A stretch of DNA of 64,000 nucleotides from Paracoccaceae bacterium (GCA_033344815.1 JAWPMR010000001.1:3086136-3150135), one strand, 5' to 3'; counted from the stretch's first letter, positions 43,448 through 54,208 are shown. The notes: a model not told the origin generated them from the sequence alone. Numbers and translations: made by a program.

Positions 43448-43866
43448 TCCGAACCCTGTTCCTCAGGCGTATCAGATGCCGTGTCCCGGCGGACTTCATC
43501 CCGGCTGAGCATTTCACGGGTTTCATCCATGCGATCAAAGGTTTCATCCAATTGAAAACGCAGATCCGGCGCGAATTTTAGCGCCAGTTTCTTGGACACC
43601 ATGCGGCGCAACTCGCCCTTGTTACGAGCCAAAAGCGCAATCACCTCGTCGCGCCCCTGACCGCCGAGCGGCAGCACATAGGCGGTTGCAATTCGTAAAT
43701 CGGGTGACGTGCGCACTTCGCCAACGGTGATGGACAGACGGTTGAGATCCGGATCATGAACATCCCCGCGCGCCAAAACCTCTGAGAGTGCACGGCGAAT
43801 GAGTTCCCCAACCCGGAGTTGTCGTTGTGACGGGCCAGCGCCCTCGTGAAATTTGTTCTTTCCCAT
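43444..43866 (-). CDS. rbfA: 30S ribosome-binding factor RbfA
   Basis: 140-residue KH-like protein needed for late 16S maturation and cold adaptation. [57 protein letters not shown] is distinctive. ATG at 43866 (MGKNKFHEG) matches alphaproteobacterial homologues; another in-frame ATG nine bases earlier is less likely. Divergent from dapB across 88 bases, and overlapped by the next gene. An Asp/Glu-rich tail of about 20 residues follows the core. Confidence 0.93.
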   Translation of the reverse strand: MGKNKFHEGAGPSQRQLRVGELIRRALSEVLARGDVHDPDLNRLSITVGEVRTSPDLRIATAYVLPLGGQGRDEVIALLARNKGELRRMVSKKLALKFAPDLRFQLDETFDRMDETREMLSRDEVRRDTASDTPEEQGSE

Positions 43867-43954
43867 GGATCCCATTTAAGCGGTCATCTGGGCTTTGCCA
43901 AGCAACTGCTGTCGCGATAAGCAGGGCGCGACGCAGCGCGGAATGGAGAACGCC

Positions 43955-44794
43955 ATGGACAAGTCGATGGGAATTGTGGTGACCGGTGTTTCCGGTCGCA
44001 TGGGTCAAATGCTCGTCGAGACCATCGCGGCCTCGGATCGGGCTCACCTCGTGGGTGCTGTTGAACGGGCGGGCCATGCTTGGCTGGGGCAGGATCTGGG
44101 TAGCGCCAGTGGCACAGCCCAAACCGGCATTATCGTGTCAGATGATATTACCAGTGCATTGCAAGGCGCGGATGTCGTCATTGACTTCACAGCACCTGCG
44201 GCGACCATCGCTTTTGCGCGCGCGGCAGCTCAATCCGATGTTGCGCATGTGATTGGCACAACGGGGATGACCGGTGATGAAATCGGCCAACTGCCGGATC
44301 CGGCTGAAGGCGCTTTGATCGTGCGCGCGGGCAACATGAGCCTTGGCGTCAATCTGCTGGTTCAATTGACCAAGAAAGTCGCAGCGGCGCTGGATGAGGA
44401 TTATGACATCGAAGTCATCGAGGCGCATCATAACCAAAAGGTAGATGCCCCCTCAGGCACCGCTCTGATGCTGGGAGAAGCTGCCGCAGAAGGCCGGGGG
44501 GTTGCGCTGGACGATGTATCTGATCGCGGACGGGACGGTATAACAGGTGCCCGCGCTCGCGGGCACATTGGGTTTGCAGCGATACGAGGCGGAGATATTA
44601 TCGGAGAACACGATGTGTTATTTGCAGCCAATGGCGAACGTATCACCCTGCGCCATGTAGCATCGGATCGATCCGTCTTTGCGCGTGGCGCACTAAAAGC
44701 TGCTTTGTGGACAGCGGGAAAAAGGCCGGGGCACTATGATATGCTCGACGTGCTCGGCCTGTCTGAACCAGCGATTAACCAAAATGTGTACTGA
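43955..44794 (+). CDS. dapB: 4-hydroxy-tetrahydrodipicolinate reductase
   Basis: 279-residue NAD(P)H-dependent enzyme of lysine and diaminopimelate synthesis. Cofactor motif [15 protein letters not shown] at the start, [20 protein letters not shown], and the catalytic [20 protein letters not shown] with the His-His-Lys site. The ATG at 43955 has GGAG six bases upstream; the open frame upstream to 43895 looks non-coding. Divergent from rbfA. A small exported protein gene follows after 63 bases. Confidence 0.95.
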   Translation: MDKSMGIVVTGVSGRMGQMLVETIAASDRAHLVGAVERAGHAWLGQDLGSASGTAQTGIIVSDDITSALQGADVVIDFTAPAATIAFARAAAQSDVAHVIGTTGMTGDEIGQLPDPAEGALIVRAGNMSLGVNLLVQLTKKVAAALDEDYDIEVIEAHHNQKVDAPSGTALMLGEAAAEGRGVALDDVSDRGRDGITGARARGHIGFAAIRGGDIIGEHDVLFAANGERITLRHVASDRSVFARGALKAALWTAGKRPGHYDMLDVLGLSEPAINQNVY

Positions 44795-44857
44795 TAGTGA
44801 ACCGATAAGGCGGTTTCCGCGTATATAGAAGAAATGTCACTGTGGAGATTTCGGCCA

Positions 44858-45214
44858 ATGCGTCCAGCTTTTGCGATTATCGCGACCATGTCCTTGATAG
44901 GTGCTACACCAGCAGCTGCCGAGTTCGCCAAGGTTGATAGCCAGAACGAATTCCTTTCCCTGATCTCCGGTAAAGAACTGAGGCGTCCGTTTGTGAGGCT
45001 AGAGGTTTCACCGCAGGGCGATATCTCTGGCATGGGTGCGGCGTGGGCAGTGTCAGGAAACTGGACCTGGCGCGAGGGATATTTTTGTCGGGAGTTGTTT
45101 TGGGGCGGGGACGCATTGGGATACAACTGTCAAGAAGTACAGGCACACGAAAATCGCATTCGCTTCACATCAGACCGCGGCGCAGGTGATTCAGCCGAAT
45201 TTCGCATGAAGTAA
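44858..45214 (+). CDS. Small exported protein of unknown function
   Basis: 118 residues with a signal peptide (MRPAFAIIATMSLIGATPAAA). The mature domain contains FLSLISGKELRRPFVRLEVSPQGDISGMGAAWAVSGNWTWREGYFCRELFWG and YNCQEVQ, with two cysteines likely bonded in the periplasm. I do not recognise a characterised family; proteins of this type are common behind dapB in roseobacters, from memory. An alternative ATG at 44834 would lengthen the N-terminus by eight residues; GGAG ten bases before 44858 favours the shorter form. Confidence 0.75.
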   Translation: MRPAFAIIATMSLIGATPAAAEFAKVDSQNEFLSLISGKELRRPFVRLEVSPQGDISGMGAAWAVSGNWTWREGYFCRELFWGGDALGYNCQEVQAHENRIRFTSDRGAGDSAEFRMK

Positions 45215-45293
45215 GCGGGTGGCTTTGACCTGAATGGTCGGGCGTAATCTTTCGATGAATCTCCAGAACGACCGAATAGTAGTCGCGAGACTG

Positions 45294-45488
45294 CTAGAAA
45301 TCGATGGCAAGGCCCTTTTTTTCCCAATCACCGTAGCGCACAGGTTCCGGTCCGTCTCGGCCTCCCAGTTCAGTTGGAAGATCAAGAGCCTTGGCTTTGG
45401 CGCGTCGTTCTTCTGCTTCTGCCAAAGCGCGTTGAGCGGCAGGGGGTAAGCCCTTCGCGTCGTGTGATTTGTCGGAGTCGTCAGTCAT
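45294..45488 (-). CDS. DUF1674 protein (SDHAF4-like succinate dehydrogenase assembly factor)
   Basis: 64 residues. The C-terminal GGRDGPEPVRYGDWEKKGLAIDF is the DUF1674 signature shared with mitochondrial SDHAF4, which protects flavinylated SdhA during assembly. The N-terminal half is charged and Ala-rich (helical). Too short to stand out from the long open frame upstream, but the motif fixes it. Divergent from rsmB across 83 bases. Confidence 0.9.
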   Translation of the reverse strand: MTDDSDKSHDAKGLPPAAQRALAEAEERRAKAKALDLPTELGGRDGPEPVRYGDWEKKGLAIDF

Positions 45489-45571
45489 AGGTCGTTTCCC
45501 GGCTGTATCTGCCCTTGATATACGCCACTCTTTGGCGCAGACAACCCGCCAGCAACAATGGAGCTTGTCAG

Positions 45572-46843
45572 ATGCCCGATACCGGCGTGCCAGCGCGTAG
45601 AAGTGCGGTTTACCTGCTTGATGAGATACTGGACGAGGGGCGGTTAATGTCTGAGTTGCTCGGGGCCGGAGTTCTCGACAAACTGCCGGTAGATGATCGC
45701 GCACGTGCCGCGCGTCTGGCGCAGGACACCTTGCGCGGATTAGAACGCGCTGATCGCATTTTGCAGAAACATCTGAAAAAATATCCGCCGACCACCGTAC
45801 GGAATGCTCTGCGGGTCGGAACAATTGAACTGTGCCAGGGGGCCGCGGCTCATGGTGTGGTGAATGCGATGGTCGAACTGATATCGCGCCACAATCGGTA
45901 TGCACACCTCAAAGGCCTCACAAATGCCGTGTTGCGCAAGGTCACAGCCGACGGGCCAGAAACATGGAATACCCTGCGCGTGCCACGATTGCCAAAGTGG
46001 CTGCGGGTGCCGCTAGTGCAAGCATGGGGGCCTGAGGCGATGGTTGCCATGGAAGCTGCACATTTCGCAGGCGCACCGCTTGATCTAACGGCCAAAACGG
46101 ACGCGGATGCGGTGGCCAAGGCGACGGGTGGAACGCTGCTGCCATCGGGATCGATACGCATTGTTGACGCAGGGCAGGTCTCGGCAATGCCCGGTTTCGC
46201 AACGGGCGATTGGTGGGTGCAAGACGCCGCGGCTGCCTTGCCGGTTCAAGTGCTCGCACCGCGACTGGGCGAAAAGATCCTTGATCTCTGTGCCGCGCCG
46301 GGTGGCAAAACCATGCAGCTTGCGGCAGCGGGGGCGGAGGTCACGGCCGTGGACGACTCAGCGGGCAGAATGGCGCGGGTCAAAGAAAACCTGGCCAGAA
46401 CCGGTCTCAGAGCGCGGCTGATCGTAGAAGACGCGTTGGAAACGACTGGTGAATATGACGCGATTCTACTGGACGCGCCATGTTCGGCGACGGGCACGAT
46501 ACGTCGCCATCCTGATTTGCCGTACGCTAAGGATGGGTCAGAGTTTGGCGCATTGATCGAACTGCAGGAGCAGTTGATTGATCACGCCTGGTCGCTGTTG
46601 AAACCGGGCGGGCGCATGGTCTTTTGCACCTGTTCATTGTTGCCCGATGAGGGTGAGGTCCAGGTGGACGAGGCGCTTTTGCGGCACTCCGACATGCAGG
46701 TGGATGAGGCCGCACTCGATTTGCCCGGCCTCAATGCAAATTGGCGTACCGTTGAGGGGGGCCTTCGCTTGCGGCCCGATTTTTGGTCGGAGCGCGGTGG
46801 TATGGACGGATTTTACATGGCTTGCCTGCGCAAGGCCGCATAA
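45572..46843 (+). CDS. rsmB: RsmB/NOP-family rRNA cytosine-C5 methyltransferase
   Basis: 423 residues. The N-terminal NusB-like RNA-binding helices (about 10-135, with AVYLLDEILDEGRLMSELL, GTIELCQGAAAHGVVNAMVELI) precede the SAM-binding domain: KILDLCAAPGGKTMQLAA, ILLDAPCSATGTIRRHPD with one catalytic cysteine and MVFCTCSLLPDEGE with the other. Expected target is m5C967 of 16S rRNA, though NOP-family specificity varies. ATG at 45572 has GGAG eight bases upstream. Heads the rsmB-heparinase-purH group. Confidence 0.9.
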   Translation: MPDTGVPARRSAVYLLDEILDEGRLMSELLGAGVLDKLPVDDRARAARLAQDTLRGLERADRILQKHLKKYPPTTVRNALRVGTIELCQGAAAHGVVNAMVELISRHNRYAHLKGLTNAVLRKVTADGPETWNTLRVPRLPKWLRVPLVQAWGPEAMVAMEAAHFAGAPLDLTAKTDADAVAKATGGTLLPSGSIRIVDAGQVSAMPGFATGDWWVQDAAAALPVQVLAPRLGEKILDLCAAPGGKTMQLAAAGAEVTAVDDSAGRMARVKENLARTGLRARLIVEDALETTGEYDAILLDAPCSATGTIRRHPDLPYAKDGSEFGALIELQEQLIDHAWSLLKPGGRMVFCTCSLLPDEGEVQVDEALLRHSDMQVDEAALDLPGLNANWRTVEGGLRLRPDFWSERGGMDGFYMACLRKAA

Positions 46844-46959
46844 GTTTCATTGAGACAAATAGCGCATGCAGGCGTCGCCAATTAATCCGGTGACTCATCT
46901 GCTCGGTCGCGCTAACATGGCACAAAGCGCCGTCAGAGCGTCCTCAGGCAGAGTTTCCT

Positions 46960-48705
46960 ATGTCCCAATCCAAGAATTTTGCGACCCGCAAGGTGCAGTT
47001 TCTCAATCGTTGGCATGCCATGCGCGCGGGCCGGATGCGCGCGCAGGCAGTCGGGTTTGTGTCCTCGCCAGAACCACGAACGATCGGTAGTTTTGCCAAG
47101 GGACGACAGCTATTAGCCGGTAACTTTATCTTCGCGGGCCATCTTTTGGAGCACAAAGACACGGACCTATGGGACTTGCCTGCCCCTAACGCAGATTATG
47201 AACAGGAAATTCAAGGGTTTGCGTGGCTTGACGATTTGGCGGCTGTCGGGGACGTGCCAGCAAGAAATGCCGCACAACGCTGGTTGTGGAGCTGGATAGA
47301 TCAATATGGACGCGGGCGCGGTCCGGGATGGACGCCGGATTTGACCGGGCGGCGTCTGATCCGCTGGATCAACCACGCGCTCTTTGTGCTGCGCGGCAAT
47401 GAAGCACCAGACAGCGATGCTTTTTATCGCAGCCTGCTGCAACAAACCCGGTTTTTAGCCAAACGCTGGCATGGGGCGGCCAGTGGTTTGCCCCGTTTTG
47501 AGGCGCTGACGGGCTTGATATATGCGGGTCTGTCTTTGGAGGGGATGGAGAGCGTCGCTATGCCAGCCGTTAAGGCGCTGGCTCGGGAATGTCGCACGCA
47601 GATCGACGATCAGGGGGGGCTACCGACGCGAAACCCCGAGGAGTTGTTGGAGGTCTTCACGTTGCTCACATGGGCGGCGGCGGCGCTGTCAGATGCGGGC
47701 CATGCCATTCCTGAGGAGCATCTGGAAGCCATCGAAAGGATCGCGCCGACCTTGCGCACGCTGCGCCATGCGGATGGATCGCTTGCACGGTTTCATGGCG
47801 GCGGGCGCGGGGCCGAAGGTTGGCTGGATCACGCTTTGGCGCAGGCGCAAGTCAAGACCCGACAACCCGATGGCTTGTCCATGGGGTTTGCCCGTCTGTC
47901 AGCGGGGCGCACCAGCGTCGTCGTTGACGCCAGCAAACCTCCAAAGGGACGCGCGTCTTATAATGCACATGCTTCTACCTTGGCGATGGAATTGACGTCC
48001 GGGCGCAGACCCTTGATCGTCAATTGCGGATCTGGGCGGTCATTCGGGCCGGAATGGCGGCGTGCCGGGCGCGCAACCCCGTCCCATTCGACCTTGTCAT
48101 TGGATGGTTATTCCAGCGCACGGCTCGGAGAAGCCAATCGCGAAACCGGGCGTGAGCAACTGATTGAGGGTCCCACGAAAGTACCAATTGAAATTGGTCA
48201 CGTCAGTGATGGATTGCGTTTTCAGGGCGGACACGATGGATTTGTAGCCACGCATGGTTTAACCCATGCGCGGACCCTGGAGATGACGTTTGACGGGCGT
48301 GCGATCGCGGGCGAAGACATGTTGCTGGCGCTGGATGACTCCGAAAAGCGGCGCTTTGATCTGGCGCTTGATGCGACGCAGTTGCAGGGCGTGTCCTATG
48401 ACATCCGATTTCACCTGCATCCGGAAGTGGACGCGACGCTGGATCTGGGCGGGGCTGCCATTTCCATGGCGCTCAAGAGTGGCGAGATTTGGGTGTTTCG
48501 CCATGATGGTGGCCAGAATCTGACGCTGCAACCGTCAGTTTACCTTGAAACCGGAAGATTAAAGCCGCGCGGTGCAAATCAGATTGTCCTTTCGGGCAAG
48601 GCTATGTCATACGCCACGCGTATCCGCTGGTCCTTGTCCAAGGCGCAGGAAACTGCGATTGGCGTGCGGGACCTGAGTCAGGATGCGCTTGATCTGACTG
48701 AATAG
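46960..48705 (+). CDS. Heparinase II/III family protein
   Basis: 581-residue protein with an N-terminal alpha/alpha toroid (about 40-310; [39 protein letters not shown]) and a C-terminal beta-sandwich. [17 protein letters not shown] and [25 protein letters not shown] belong to the conserved heparinase II/III-like block. No export signal is apparent, so it may be cytoplasmic and not a true heparin lyase; similar genes between rsmB and purH are common in Rhodobacterales and their job is unknown. Confidence 0.88.
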   Translation: MSQSKNFATRKVQFLNRWHAMRAGRMRAQAVGFVSSPEPRTIGSFAKGRQLLAGNFIFAGHLLEHKDTDLWDLPAPNADYEQEIQGFAWLDDLAAVGDVPARNAAQRWLWSWIDQYGRGRGPGWTPDLTGRRLIRWINHALFVLRGNEAPDSDAFYRSLLQQTRFLAKRWHGAASGLPRFEALTGLIYAGLSLEGMESVAMPAVKALARECRTQIDDQGGLPTRNPEELLEVFTLLTWAAAALSDAGHAIPEEHLEAIERIAPTLRTLRHADGSLARFHGGGRGAEGWLDHALAQAQVKTRQPDGLSMGFARLSAGRTSVVVDASKPPKGRASYNAHASTLAMELTSGRRPLIVNCGSGRSFGPEWRRAGRATPSHSTLSLDGYSSARLGEANRETGREQLIEGPTKVPIEIGHVSDGLRFQGGHDGFVATHGLTHARTLEMTFDGRAIAGEDMLLALDDSEKRRFDLALDATQLQGVSYDIRFHLHPEVDATLDLGGAAISMALKSGEIWVFRHDGGQNLTLQPSVYLETGRLKPRGANQIVLSGKAMSYATRIRWSLSKAQETAIGVRDLSQDALDLTE

Positions 48706-48724
48706 CCTCAAAGGACCCTTATCC

Positions 48725-50311
48725 ATGACCGACCTCGCCCCGCTGCGCCGCGCACTTCTTTCCGTGTCCGACAAGACAGGGCTGGTAGAACTGGGACAGG
48801 CACTCGCTATGCGTGGCATTGAATTGCTCTCAACAGGGGGAACGGCCAAAGCCTTGCGCGCCGCCGGGCTTGAGGTGCGCGATGTGGCCGATGCCACGGG
48901 GTTTCCGGAAATGATGGATGGCCGGGTAAAGACGCTGCACCCGGTTGTGCATGGCGGTCTTTTGGCCTTGCGAGACAATGATGAACACGTGGCGTCCATG
49001 CAGGCGCATGACATTGGTGCGATCGATCTGGTGGTAGTGAACCTTTATCCGTTTGAGGAAACAGTCGCCAAAGGCGCGCCATATGCGGAAGTCATTGAGA
49101 ACATAGACATTGGCGGCCCTGCCATGATCCGGTCTGCTGCCAAGAACTATGGTTTTGTGACAGTAGTGGTGGATGTTGAAGATTATGCGACGGTGCTGGA
49201 CGCACTGGCGGCAAACGACGGTCAGACGACATATGCTTTGCGTCAGCGACTGGCTCAGACGGCCTATGCCCGGACCGCAGCATACGACACTGCCGTCAGC
49301 ACATGGATGGCGGCGCAAGTCGGTGAAACCCCGCGCCGTCGCACCTTTGGCGGCACGTTGGCTCAGACGTTGCGTTACGGTGAAAATCCACATCAATCTG
49401 CAGCTTTTTATACCGACGGATCAGCCCGCCCCGGCGTTGCTACGGCAACGCAGCATCAAGGCAAAGAGCTGAGCTACAATAACATCAATGACACTGATGC
49501 GGCATTTGAATTGGTAAGTGAGTTTGACCCCGCAGACGGTCCCGCCTGCGCCATCATCAAACACGCAAATCCTTGCGGAGTTGCGCGCGGAGCGACGTTG
49601 GCAGAGGCTTACAGTCGAGCTTTTGACTGTGATCGTACGTCGGCTTTTGGCGGCATCATTGCATTGAACCATCCGTTGGACGAAGCAACAGCACGTGAGA
49701 TTGCTGGAATTTTTACTGAAGTTGTCATTGCGCCCGGCGCAGGTGATGCGGCCTTGAGTATTTTTGGCCAAAAGAAAAACCTGCGTCTTCTCACGACAAC
49801 GGGCCTCGCAAATGCGCTGTCAGGCGGCGTCGCCCTGCGTCAAGTTTCTGGCGGGTATCTTGTGCAAGACAAAGACGTGGGGCGTGTGTCATTGGACGAT
49901 CTGAAGGTCGTCACCAAACGTCAGCCTTCTGAACAGGAAATGGCGGATCTGTTGTTCGCGTGGACGGTGGCTAAACATGTGAAATCCAACGCGATCATCT
50001 ATGTCAAGGACGGTGCGACGGTTGGGGTTGGTGCGGGCCAGATGAGCCGCGTGGACAGTACGCGTATAGCGGCACGAAAGGCGCAAGATATGGCTGAGGC
50101 GCTGGGTTTGCCCGCGCCTTTGACCCAAGGGTCGGTTGTTGCGTCAGACGCTTTTTTCCCTTTTGCGGACGGATTGGTCACGGCAGCGGAGGCTGGTGCC
50201 ACAGCTCTTATTCAACCCGGTGGATCCATGCGCGATGAGGAGTTGATTGCCGCCGCAGATGATGCCGGATTGGCGATGGTTTTCACCGGCATGCGTCATT
50301 TCCGACACTGA
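48725..50311 (+). CDS. purH: Bifunctional AICAR transformylase / IMP cyclohydrolase
   Basis: 528 residues catalysing the last two steps of purine synthesis. N-terminal MGS-like cyclohydrolase domain ([51 protein letters not shown]) and C-terminal transformylase domain ([41 protein letters not shown], ending FTGMRHFRH). The AGGA site in CAAAGGACCC precedes the ATG. Starts 19 bases after the heparinase-like gene, so it is probably co-transcribed; lspA follows in 13 bases. Confidence 0.97.
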   Translation: MTDLAPLRRALLSVSDKTGLVELGQALAMRGIELLSTGGTAKALRAAGLEVRDVADATGFPEMMDGRVKTLHPVVHGGLLALRDNDEHVASMQAHDIGAIDLVVVNLYPFEETVAKGAPYAEVIENIDIGGPAMIRSAAKNYGFVTVVVDVEDYATVLDALAANDGQTTYALRQRLAQTAYARTAAYDTAVSTWMAAQVGETPRRRTFGGTLAQTLRYGENPHQSAAFYTDGSARPGVATATQHQGKELSYNNINDTDAAFELVSEFDPADGPACAIIKHANPCGVARGATLAEAYSRAFDCDRTSAFGGIIALNHPLDEATAREIAGIFTEVVIAPGAGDAALSIFGQKKNLRLLTTTGLANALSGGVALRQVSGGYLVQDKDVGRVSLDDLKVVTKRQPSEQEMADLLFAWTVAKHVKSNAIIYVKDGATVGVGAGQMSRVDSTRIAARKAQDMAEALGLPAPLTQGSVVASDAFFPFADGLVTAAEAGATALIQPGGSMRDEELIAAADDAGLAMVFTGMRHFRH

Positions 50312-50324
50312 GAAAGGACGCAAA

Positions 50325-50810
50325 ATGCGCGCGCTCAGCCTCGCCGCTCTGGTGGCATTCATCATAGACCAGATCAGCAAGTATCTGGTGATCCATGTGA
50401 TGGAATTGTGGCGCGTTCGTTCCATTGATGTGCTGCCGCCTGTGCTGAATTTCAGATACGGCGAAAACCGGGGGATCAATTTTGGGCTTTTCAGCGACGG
50501 GTCGGACGCAAGCCGTTGGATTCTGATCGCTCTTGCCGTGGTGATATGTGTCGCGATTGTGATCTGGGCCCGGCGTCAAGCGCTTGGGCTTTGGGCACAG
50601 ATCGGGGCCGGAGTTTTGATCGGTGGTGCGCTGGCCAATGTGCTGGATCGATTGATTTATGGCTATGTGCTTGATTTTCTGAACATGTCTTGCTGCTATA
50701 TCAACAACCCCTTTGTCTTCAATCTGGCGGATGTTTTCATATTTGCGGGTGCTATTGCCCTTGTGTTTCTGGCACCTGACCCCAAAAAACAGCCCAAAAA
50801 AGGCCAGTGA
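50325..50810 (+). CDS. lspA: Lipoprotein signal peptidase (signal peptidase II)
   Basis: 161-residue inner-membrane aspartyl protease that removes lipoprotein signal peptides. Four hydrophobic helices; catalytic aspartates Asp108 in ANVLDRLIYG and Asp136 in FNLADVFI, plus NFRYGENRGINFGLF. The start at 50325 follows AAAGGA by about seven bases. Its position before a lipoprotein gene (DUF3035) fits its role, though many lipoproteins are made elsewhere. Confidence 0.95.
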   Translation: MRALSLAALVAFIIDQISKYLVIHVMELWRVRSIDVLPPVLNFRYGENRGINFGLFSDGSDASRWILIALAVVICVAIVIWARRQALGLWAQIGAGVLIGGALANVLDRLIYGYVLDFLNMSCCYINNPFVFNLADVFIFAGAIALVFLAPDPKKQPKKGQ

Positions 50811-50861
50811 CATTGCCCGCATGCATGGCGTATTAACACAGTGGACGCGAGGAGATCTGAT

Positions 50862-51362
50862 ATGAGCCGCATTTTGGCCCTCATTTTGATAACGGCAAGC
50901 CTGAGTGCCTGTGCCAATCAGGGACTGCGTGATCTGCGTTCAAATTCACGTGGACCAGATGAGTTCATTGTTGAGCCAAAAGCGGAATTACAGACACCAA
51001 GCGATCTGAGCGCATTGCCAACGCCAACGCCCGGTCAGGGTAACCTGACGGACATAAACCCGGTAAATGAGGCTGCAGTGGCATTAGGCGGTCGACCATC
51101 CAGCGGTACCGCCATTCCGGCCTCTGACGGCGCGTTAGTGACAGCAGCCAGTCGATTTGGTGTCACACCCAGCATACGCCAGAACCTTGCACAGGAAGAC
51201 GCGGAGTTCCGCCGAGGGAAATCGCGATTTACGCAATACCGCATTTTCCGCGAAGACCTTTATGATCAGGCTTATCGGTCTGAAAGGCTGAATGCGGAAG
51301 CAACGGCGGAAAACTGGCGGCGCGCCGGAGCTAAGACACCGAGTTACCCGCCGCTGAATTAG
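50862..51362 (+). CDS. DUF3035 lipoprotein
   Basis: 166 residues, signal peptide with lipobox LSAC (Cys about 18). The mature segment GLRDLRSNSRGPDEFIVEPKAELQTPSDLSALPTP is the DUF3035 mark; the rest is low-complexity and helical (RRGKSRFTQYRIFREDLYDQAYRSERLNAEATAENWRRAG). Perhaps an assembly partner of the following M16 peptidases; function unknown. GAGGAG lies six bases upstream of the ATG at 50862, deciding the start. Confidence 0.85.
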   Translation: MSRILALILITASLSACANQGLRDLRSNSRGPDEFIVEPKAELQTPSDLSALPTPTPGQGNLTDINPVNEAAVALGGRPSSGTAIPASDGALVTAASRFGVTPSIRQNLAQEDAEFRRGKSRFTQYRIFREDLYDQAYRSERLNAEATAENWRRAGAKTPSYPPLN

Positions 51363-51471
51363 CAGTTTATCAATATGCTGACCTCACATTTGTGACAGCG
51401 CACTTGAACCGAACGCCCCGGGGCGTATCTGTTCGCCAACGCTTCGTTAAAAATGACGCAAAGGATGGCTC

Positions 51472-52806
51472 ATGATCCGACTTTCTGCTCTCGCCGCACT
51501 CATCGCATTTTTTCCCGGCCTTTTGCTGGCGCAAGAAGAGGCGGTTACCACTTTTGAGCTTGAAAATGGCATGCAAGTCGTTGTTGTCGAAGATCACCGC
51601 GCACCCGTCGTTCAACACATGGTGTGGTACAAGGCCGGGTCTGCAGACGAACCAAAAGGATCTTCTGGTGTCGCACATTTTCTGGAGCACTTGCTGTTCA
51701 AGGCGACTGACACGCTGGAAGCGGGCGAACTGTCCGCGACCGTCGCGCGCAACGGGGGGCGCGACAATGCTTTTACCTCTTATGATTATACCGCATATTT
51801 CCAACGCGTCGCCGCCGATCGCCTTGAGTTAATGATGCAGATGGAGTCGGACCGGATGAAAAATATCCGACTGACCGAAGAAAACATCGACACCGAGCGT
51901 GACGTAATCATCGAGGAACGAAACCAACGCACCGAGAATAGCGCCAGTGCGCTTTTTGGTGAACAGTTGAGTGCTGCGCAATTTCTGAACCACCGTTATG
52001 GCGTGCCAATCATCGGTTGGATGCATGAAATGGAAACTTTGGACATGGAAGATGCGCTTGGGTTTTACGACATCTACTATTCGCCAAACAATGCCATTCT
52101 TGTGGTGTCGGGCGATGTGACCCCTGAAGAGGTCCGCACACTGGCTGAAAAACACTATGGCGTGATTCCGGCCAATCCCGATTTGCCTGACAGGCTGCGC
52201 ACGGAAGAGCCACCTCAAACAGCGGAACGTCGATTGATTTTCCGTGATGCGCGCGTGGCCCAGCCCTATGTCAGGCGGTCCTATTTGGCGCCGGAACGGG
52301 ATGCTGGCGCGCAGGAGGCCGCAGCGGCGTTGACATTCTTGTCCGAGATACTGGGGGGCGGCACCACATCCTATCTGGCGGAAGCGCTGCAATTTGATAC
52401 GCAGGTCGCCACATATTCCGCTGCATTTTACAGCGGTGTTCGACTGGATGACACGACGTTCAATGTCATCGTCGTGCCACGCCCGGGTGTTAGCCTGCAA
52501 GAGGCCGAAGACGCAATGGACGCAGCGCTGGATCAGTTCATGATCGACGGTGTTGATCCGGAACAGTTGGAGCGGATCAAGCTGCAAATCCGCGCTGACC
52601 AGATCTATGCACGGGATGATGTAGACCGGATTGCCAACCGTTATGGGCAGGCGTTGACCTCCGGTTTGACCGTCGAAGACGTCAAGGCATGGCCTGATAT
52701 TTTACAGGCCGTTACGGCAGAGGACATCATGCAGGCCGCGCGAGATGTTTTTGACATGAGGGCCTCTGTGACGGGCTGGTTGATGCGCGAAGAGGTGACA
52801 CAATGA
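51472..52806 (+). CDS. M16 family zinc metallopeptidase (active subunit)
   Basis: 444-residue exported peptidase: signal peptide, then the inverted zinc motif HFLEH (His69, Glu72, His73) in GVAHFLEHLLFKATDT, with the distal glutamate expected in the TERDVIIEE segment. It belongs to the bacterial periplasmic heterodimeric pitrilysins. The following gene overlaps by four bases and encodes the partner lacking the zinc site, so they should assemble in a 1:1 complex, like mitochondrial processing peptidase. Substrate unknown. Confidence 0.93.
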   Translation: MIRLSALAALIAFFPGLLLAQEEAVTTFELENGMQVVVVEDHRAPVVQHMVWYKAGSADEPKGSSGVAHFLEHLLFKATDTLEAGELSATVARNGGRDNAFTSYDYTAYFQRVAADRLELMMQMESDRMKNIRLTEENIDTERDVIIEERNQRTENSASALFGEQLSAAQFLNHRYGVPIIGWMHEMETLDMEDALGFYDIYYSPNNAILVVSGDVTPEEVRTLAEKHYGVIPANPDLPDRLRTEEPPQTAERRLIFRDARVAQPYVRRSYLAPERDAGAQEAAAALTFLSEILGGGTTSYLAEALQFDTQVATYSAAFYSGVRLDDTTFNVIVVPRPGVSLQEAEDAMDAALDQFMIDGVDPEQLERIKLQIRADQIYARDDVDRIANRYGQALTSGLTVEDVKAWPDILQAVTAEDIMQAARDVFDMRASVTGWLMREEVTQ

Positions 52807-54122
52807 TCCGTTTTGTCTTGTCTTTGTGTGCCGTTTTTGCGTGGACGCTCCCCGCGAGTGCTGAGGTCGACATCAAGGAGGTTACCTCTGAGTCGGGTTT
52901 GACCGCTTGGTTGGTCGAGGACCATGCGATCCCTTTTGTGGCGCTGGAGATCCGTTTTCGTGGTGGTGCATCGCTGGATGCGCCGGGCAAACGGGGCGCC
53001 ATCAATTTGATGACAGGGCTGCTTGAAGAAGGGGCCGCTGACATGGATGCACGTGATTTCGCGCGCGCCACAGAGGCGCTCGCCACGTCATTTGGTTTTG
53101 ACGTAAGTGACGACTCTGTTTCTGTGTCCGCGCGTTTCCTGACGGAAAATCGCGACGCGTCGGTCGAATTATTGCGCGCTGCACTTGTTGAACCCCGGTT
53201 TGATGAGGATGCCATAGAGCGTGTGCGCGATCAGGTCCTGTCTGGTATCCGATCGGAAGCCAAGGACCCAAACGATATTGCGGGACGTGCCTTTGACGAG
53301 ATTGTGTTTGGTGATCACCCTTATGCCACGTCTCTAAGTGGAACTGAGGAAAGCGTTGCTGCATTGACGCGCGAAGATTTGTTGGCGGCGCATCGGGCAG
53401 TGCTTGCGCGAGACAGGATCTATATCGGAGCCGTCGGTGATATCACGCCAGAAGAACTGTCAGCGATGATGGATGAGTTGTTGCGTGCGCTGCCGGCAGA
53501 GGGCGCACCTATGCCGCCTATGGCCGAAATCACCATTCCAGGTGGTGTGACGGTTGTTCCTTTTGAAACACCCCAATCGGTCGCTCTTTTCGGACAAAGA
53601 GGCATTACTCTGGAAAACCCGGACTACTTTACAGCGATTTTACTCAATCAGGTGCTGGGTGGCGGATCCTTTGAGAGCCGGCTTATGGATGAAGTGCGCG
53701 AAAAACGTGGGCTCACCTATGGCGTCTATTCCTATTTGGTTCCGAAAGATCTGGCAGCGACTTACTTGGGATCGGTCAGTTCGGCAAATGATCGCATTGC
53801 CGAAGCCATCGCCGTGATCCGCGATGAGTGGTCCCGGGCGGCGTCAGAAGGCGTCACGCAGGCCGAACTGGATGACGCCAAGACGTTTATGACAGGGGCC
53901 TATCCGCTTCGGTTTGATGGAAACGGACCGATTGCAAAAATCATGGTGGGCATGCAGATGTCAGGCTTGCCCATTGATTACATCCCCTCACGGAACGATC
54001 GGGTTGAAGCGGTGACGCTGGAGGATGTCAAACGGGTTGCGGGTGAGTTGTTGGATCCTGAAGGATTGCATTTCGTCGTCGTTGGACAGCCTGTAGGACT
54101 TGAAAGCACGCCTGCCAATTAG
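52803..54122 (+). CDS. M16 family peptidase homologue (non-zinc partner subunit)
   Basis: 439 residues with a signal peptide (ending ASAEV). The place of the zinc motif reads INLMTGLLEEGAADM, without HxxEH, so it is catalytically silent; the R-Y pair motif REKRGLTYGVYSY in the second half, which binds substrate backbone in this family, is intact. Overlap ATGA with the active subunit gene shows coupled synthesis of both halves. Confidence 0.92.
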   Translation: MIRFVLSLCAVFAWTLPASAEVDIKEVTSESGLTAWLVEDHAIPFVALEIRFRGGASLDAPGKRGAINLMTGLLEEGAADMDARDFARATEALATSFGFDVSDDSVSVSARFLTENRDASVELLRAALVEPRFDEDAIERVRDQVLSGIRSEAKDPNDIAGRAFDEIVFGDHPYATSLSGTEESVAALTREDLLAAHRAVLARDRIYIGAVGDITPEELSAMMDELLRALPAEGAPMPPMAEITIPGGVTVVPFETPQSVALFGQRGITLENPDYFTAILLNQVLGGGSFESRLMDEVREKRGLTYGVYSYLVPKDLAATYLGSVSSANDRIAEAIAVIRDEWSRAASEGVTQAELDDAKTFMTGAYPLRFDGNGPIAKIMVGMQMSGLPIDYIPSRNDRVEAVTLEDVKRVAGELLDPEGLHFVVVGQPVGLESTPAN

Positions 54123-54167
54123 TCTTGTGTCTTGCTAAAAGGGGGCGCTGACGCGCCGCGCTATACC

Positions 54168-54187
54168 CTCGGCCCGATTGGGCCGAG
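54168..54187. terminator. Hairpin between convergent genes, no T tract
   Basis: Perfect eight-base stem CTCGGCCC / GGGCCGAG with a GATT loop, extended by ACCC / GGGT a few bases out. It lies between the stop of the second M16 gene and that of the convergent ALDH16 gene. Without a T run it is not a standard intrinsic terminator, but it may stop or stabilise both transcripts. Confidence 0.45.
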
Positions 54188-54208
54188 TGCGGGTTACTGT
54201 ATCAGAGG

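Noticed and set aside
45489-45905. Extension of the DUF1674 frame into rsmB
   Set aside because: Overlaps rsmB antisense, and the DUF1674 protein is complete from 45488.
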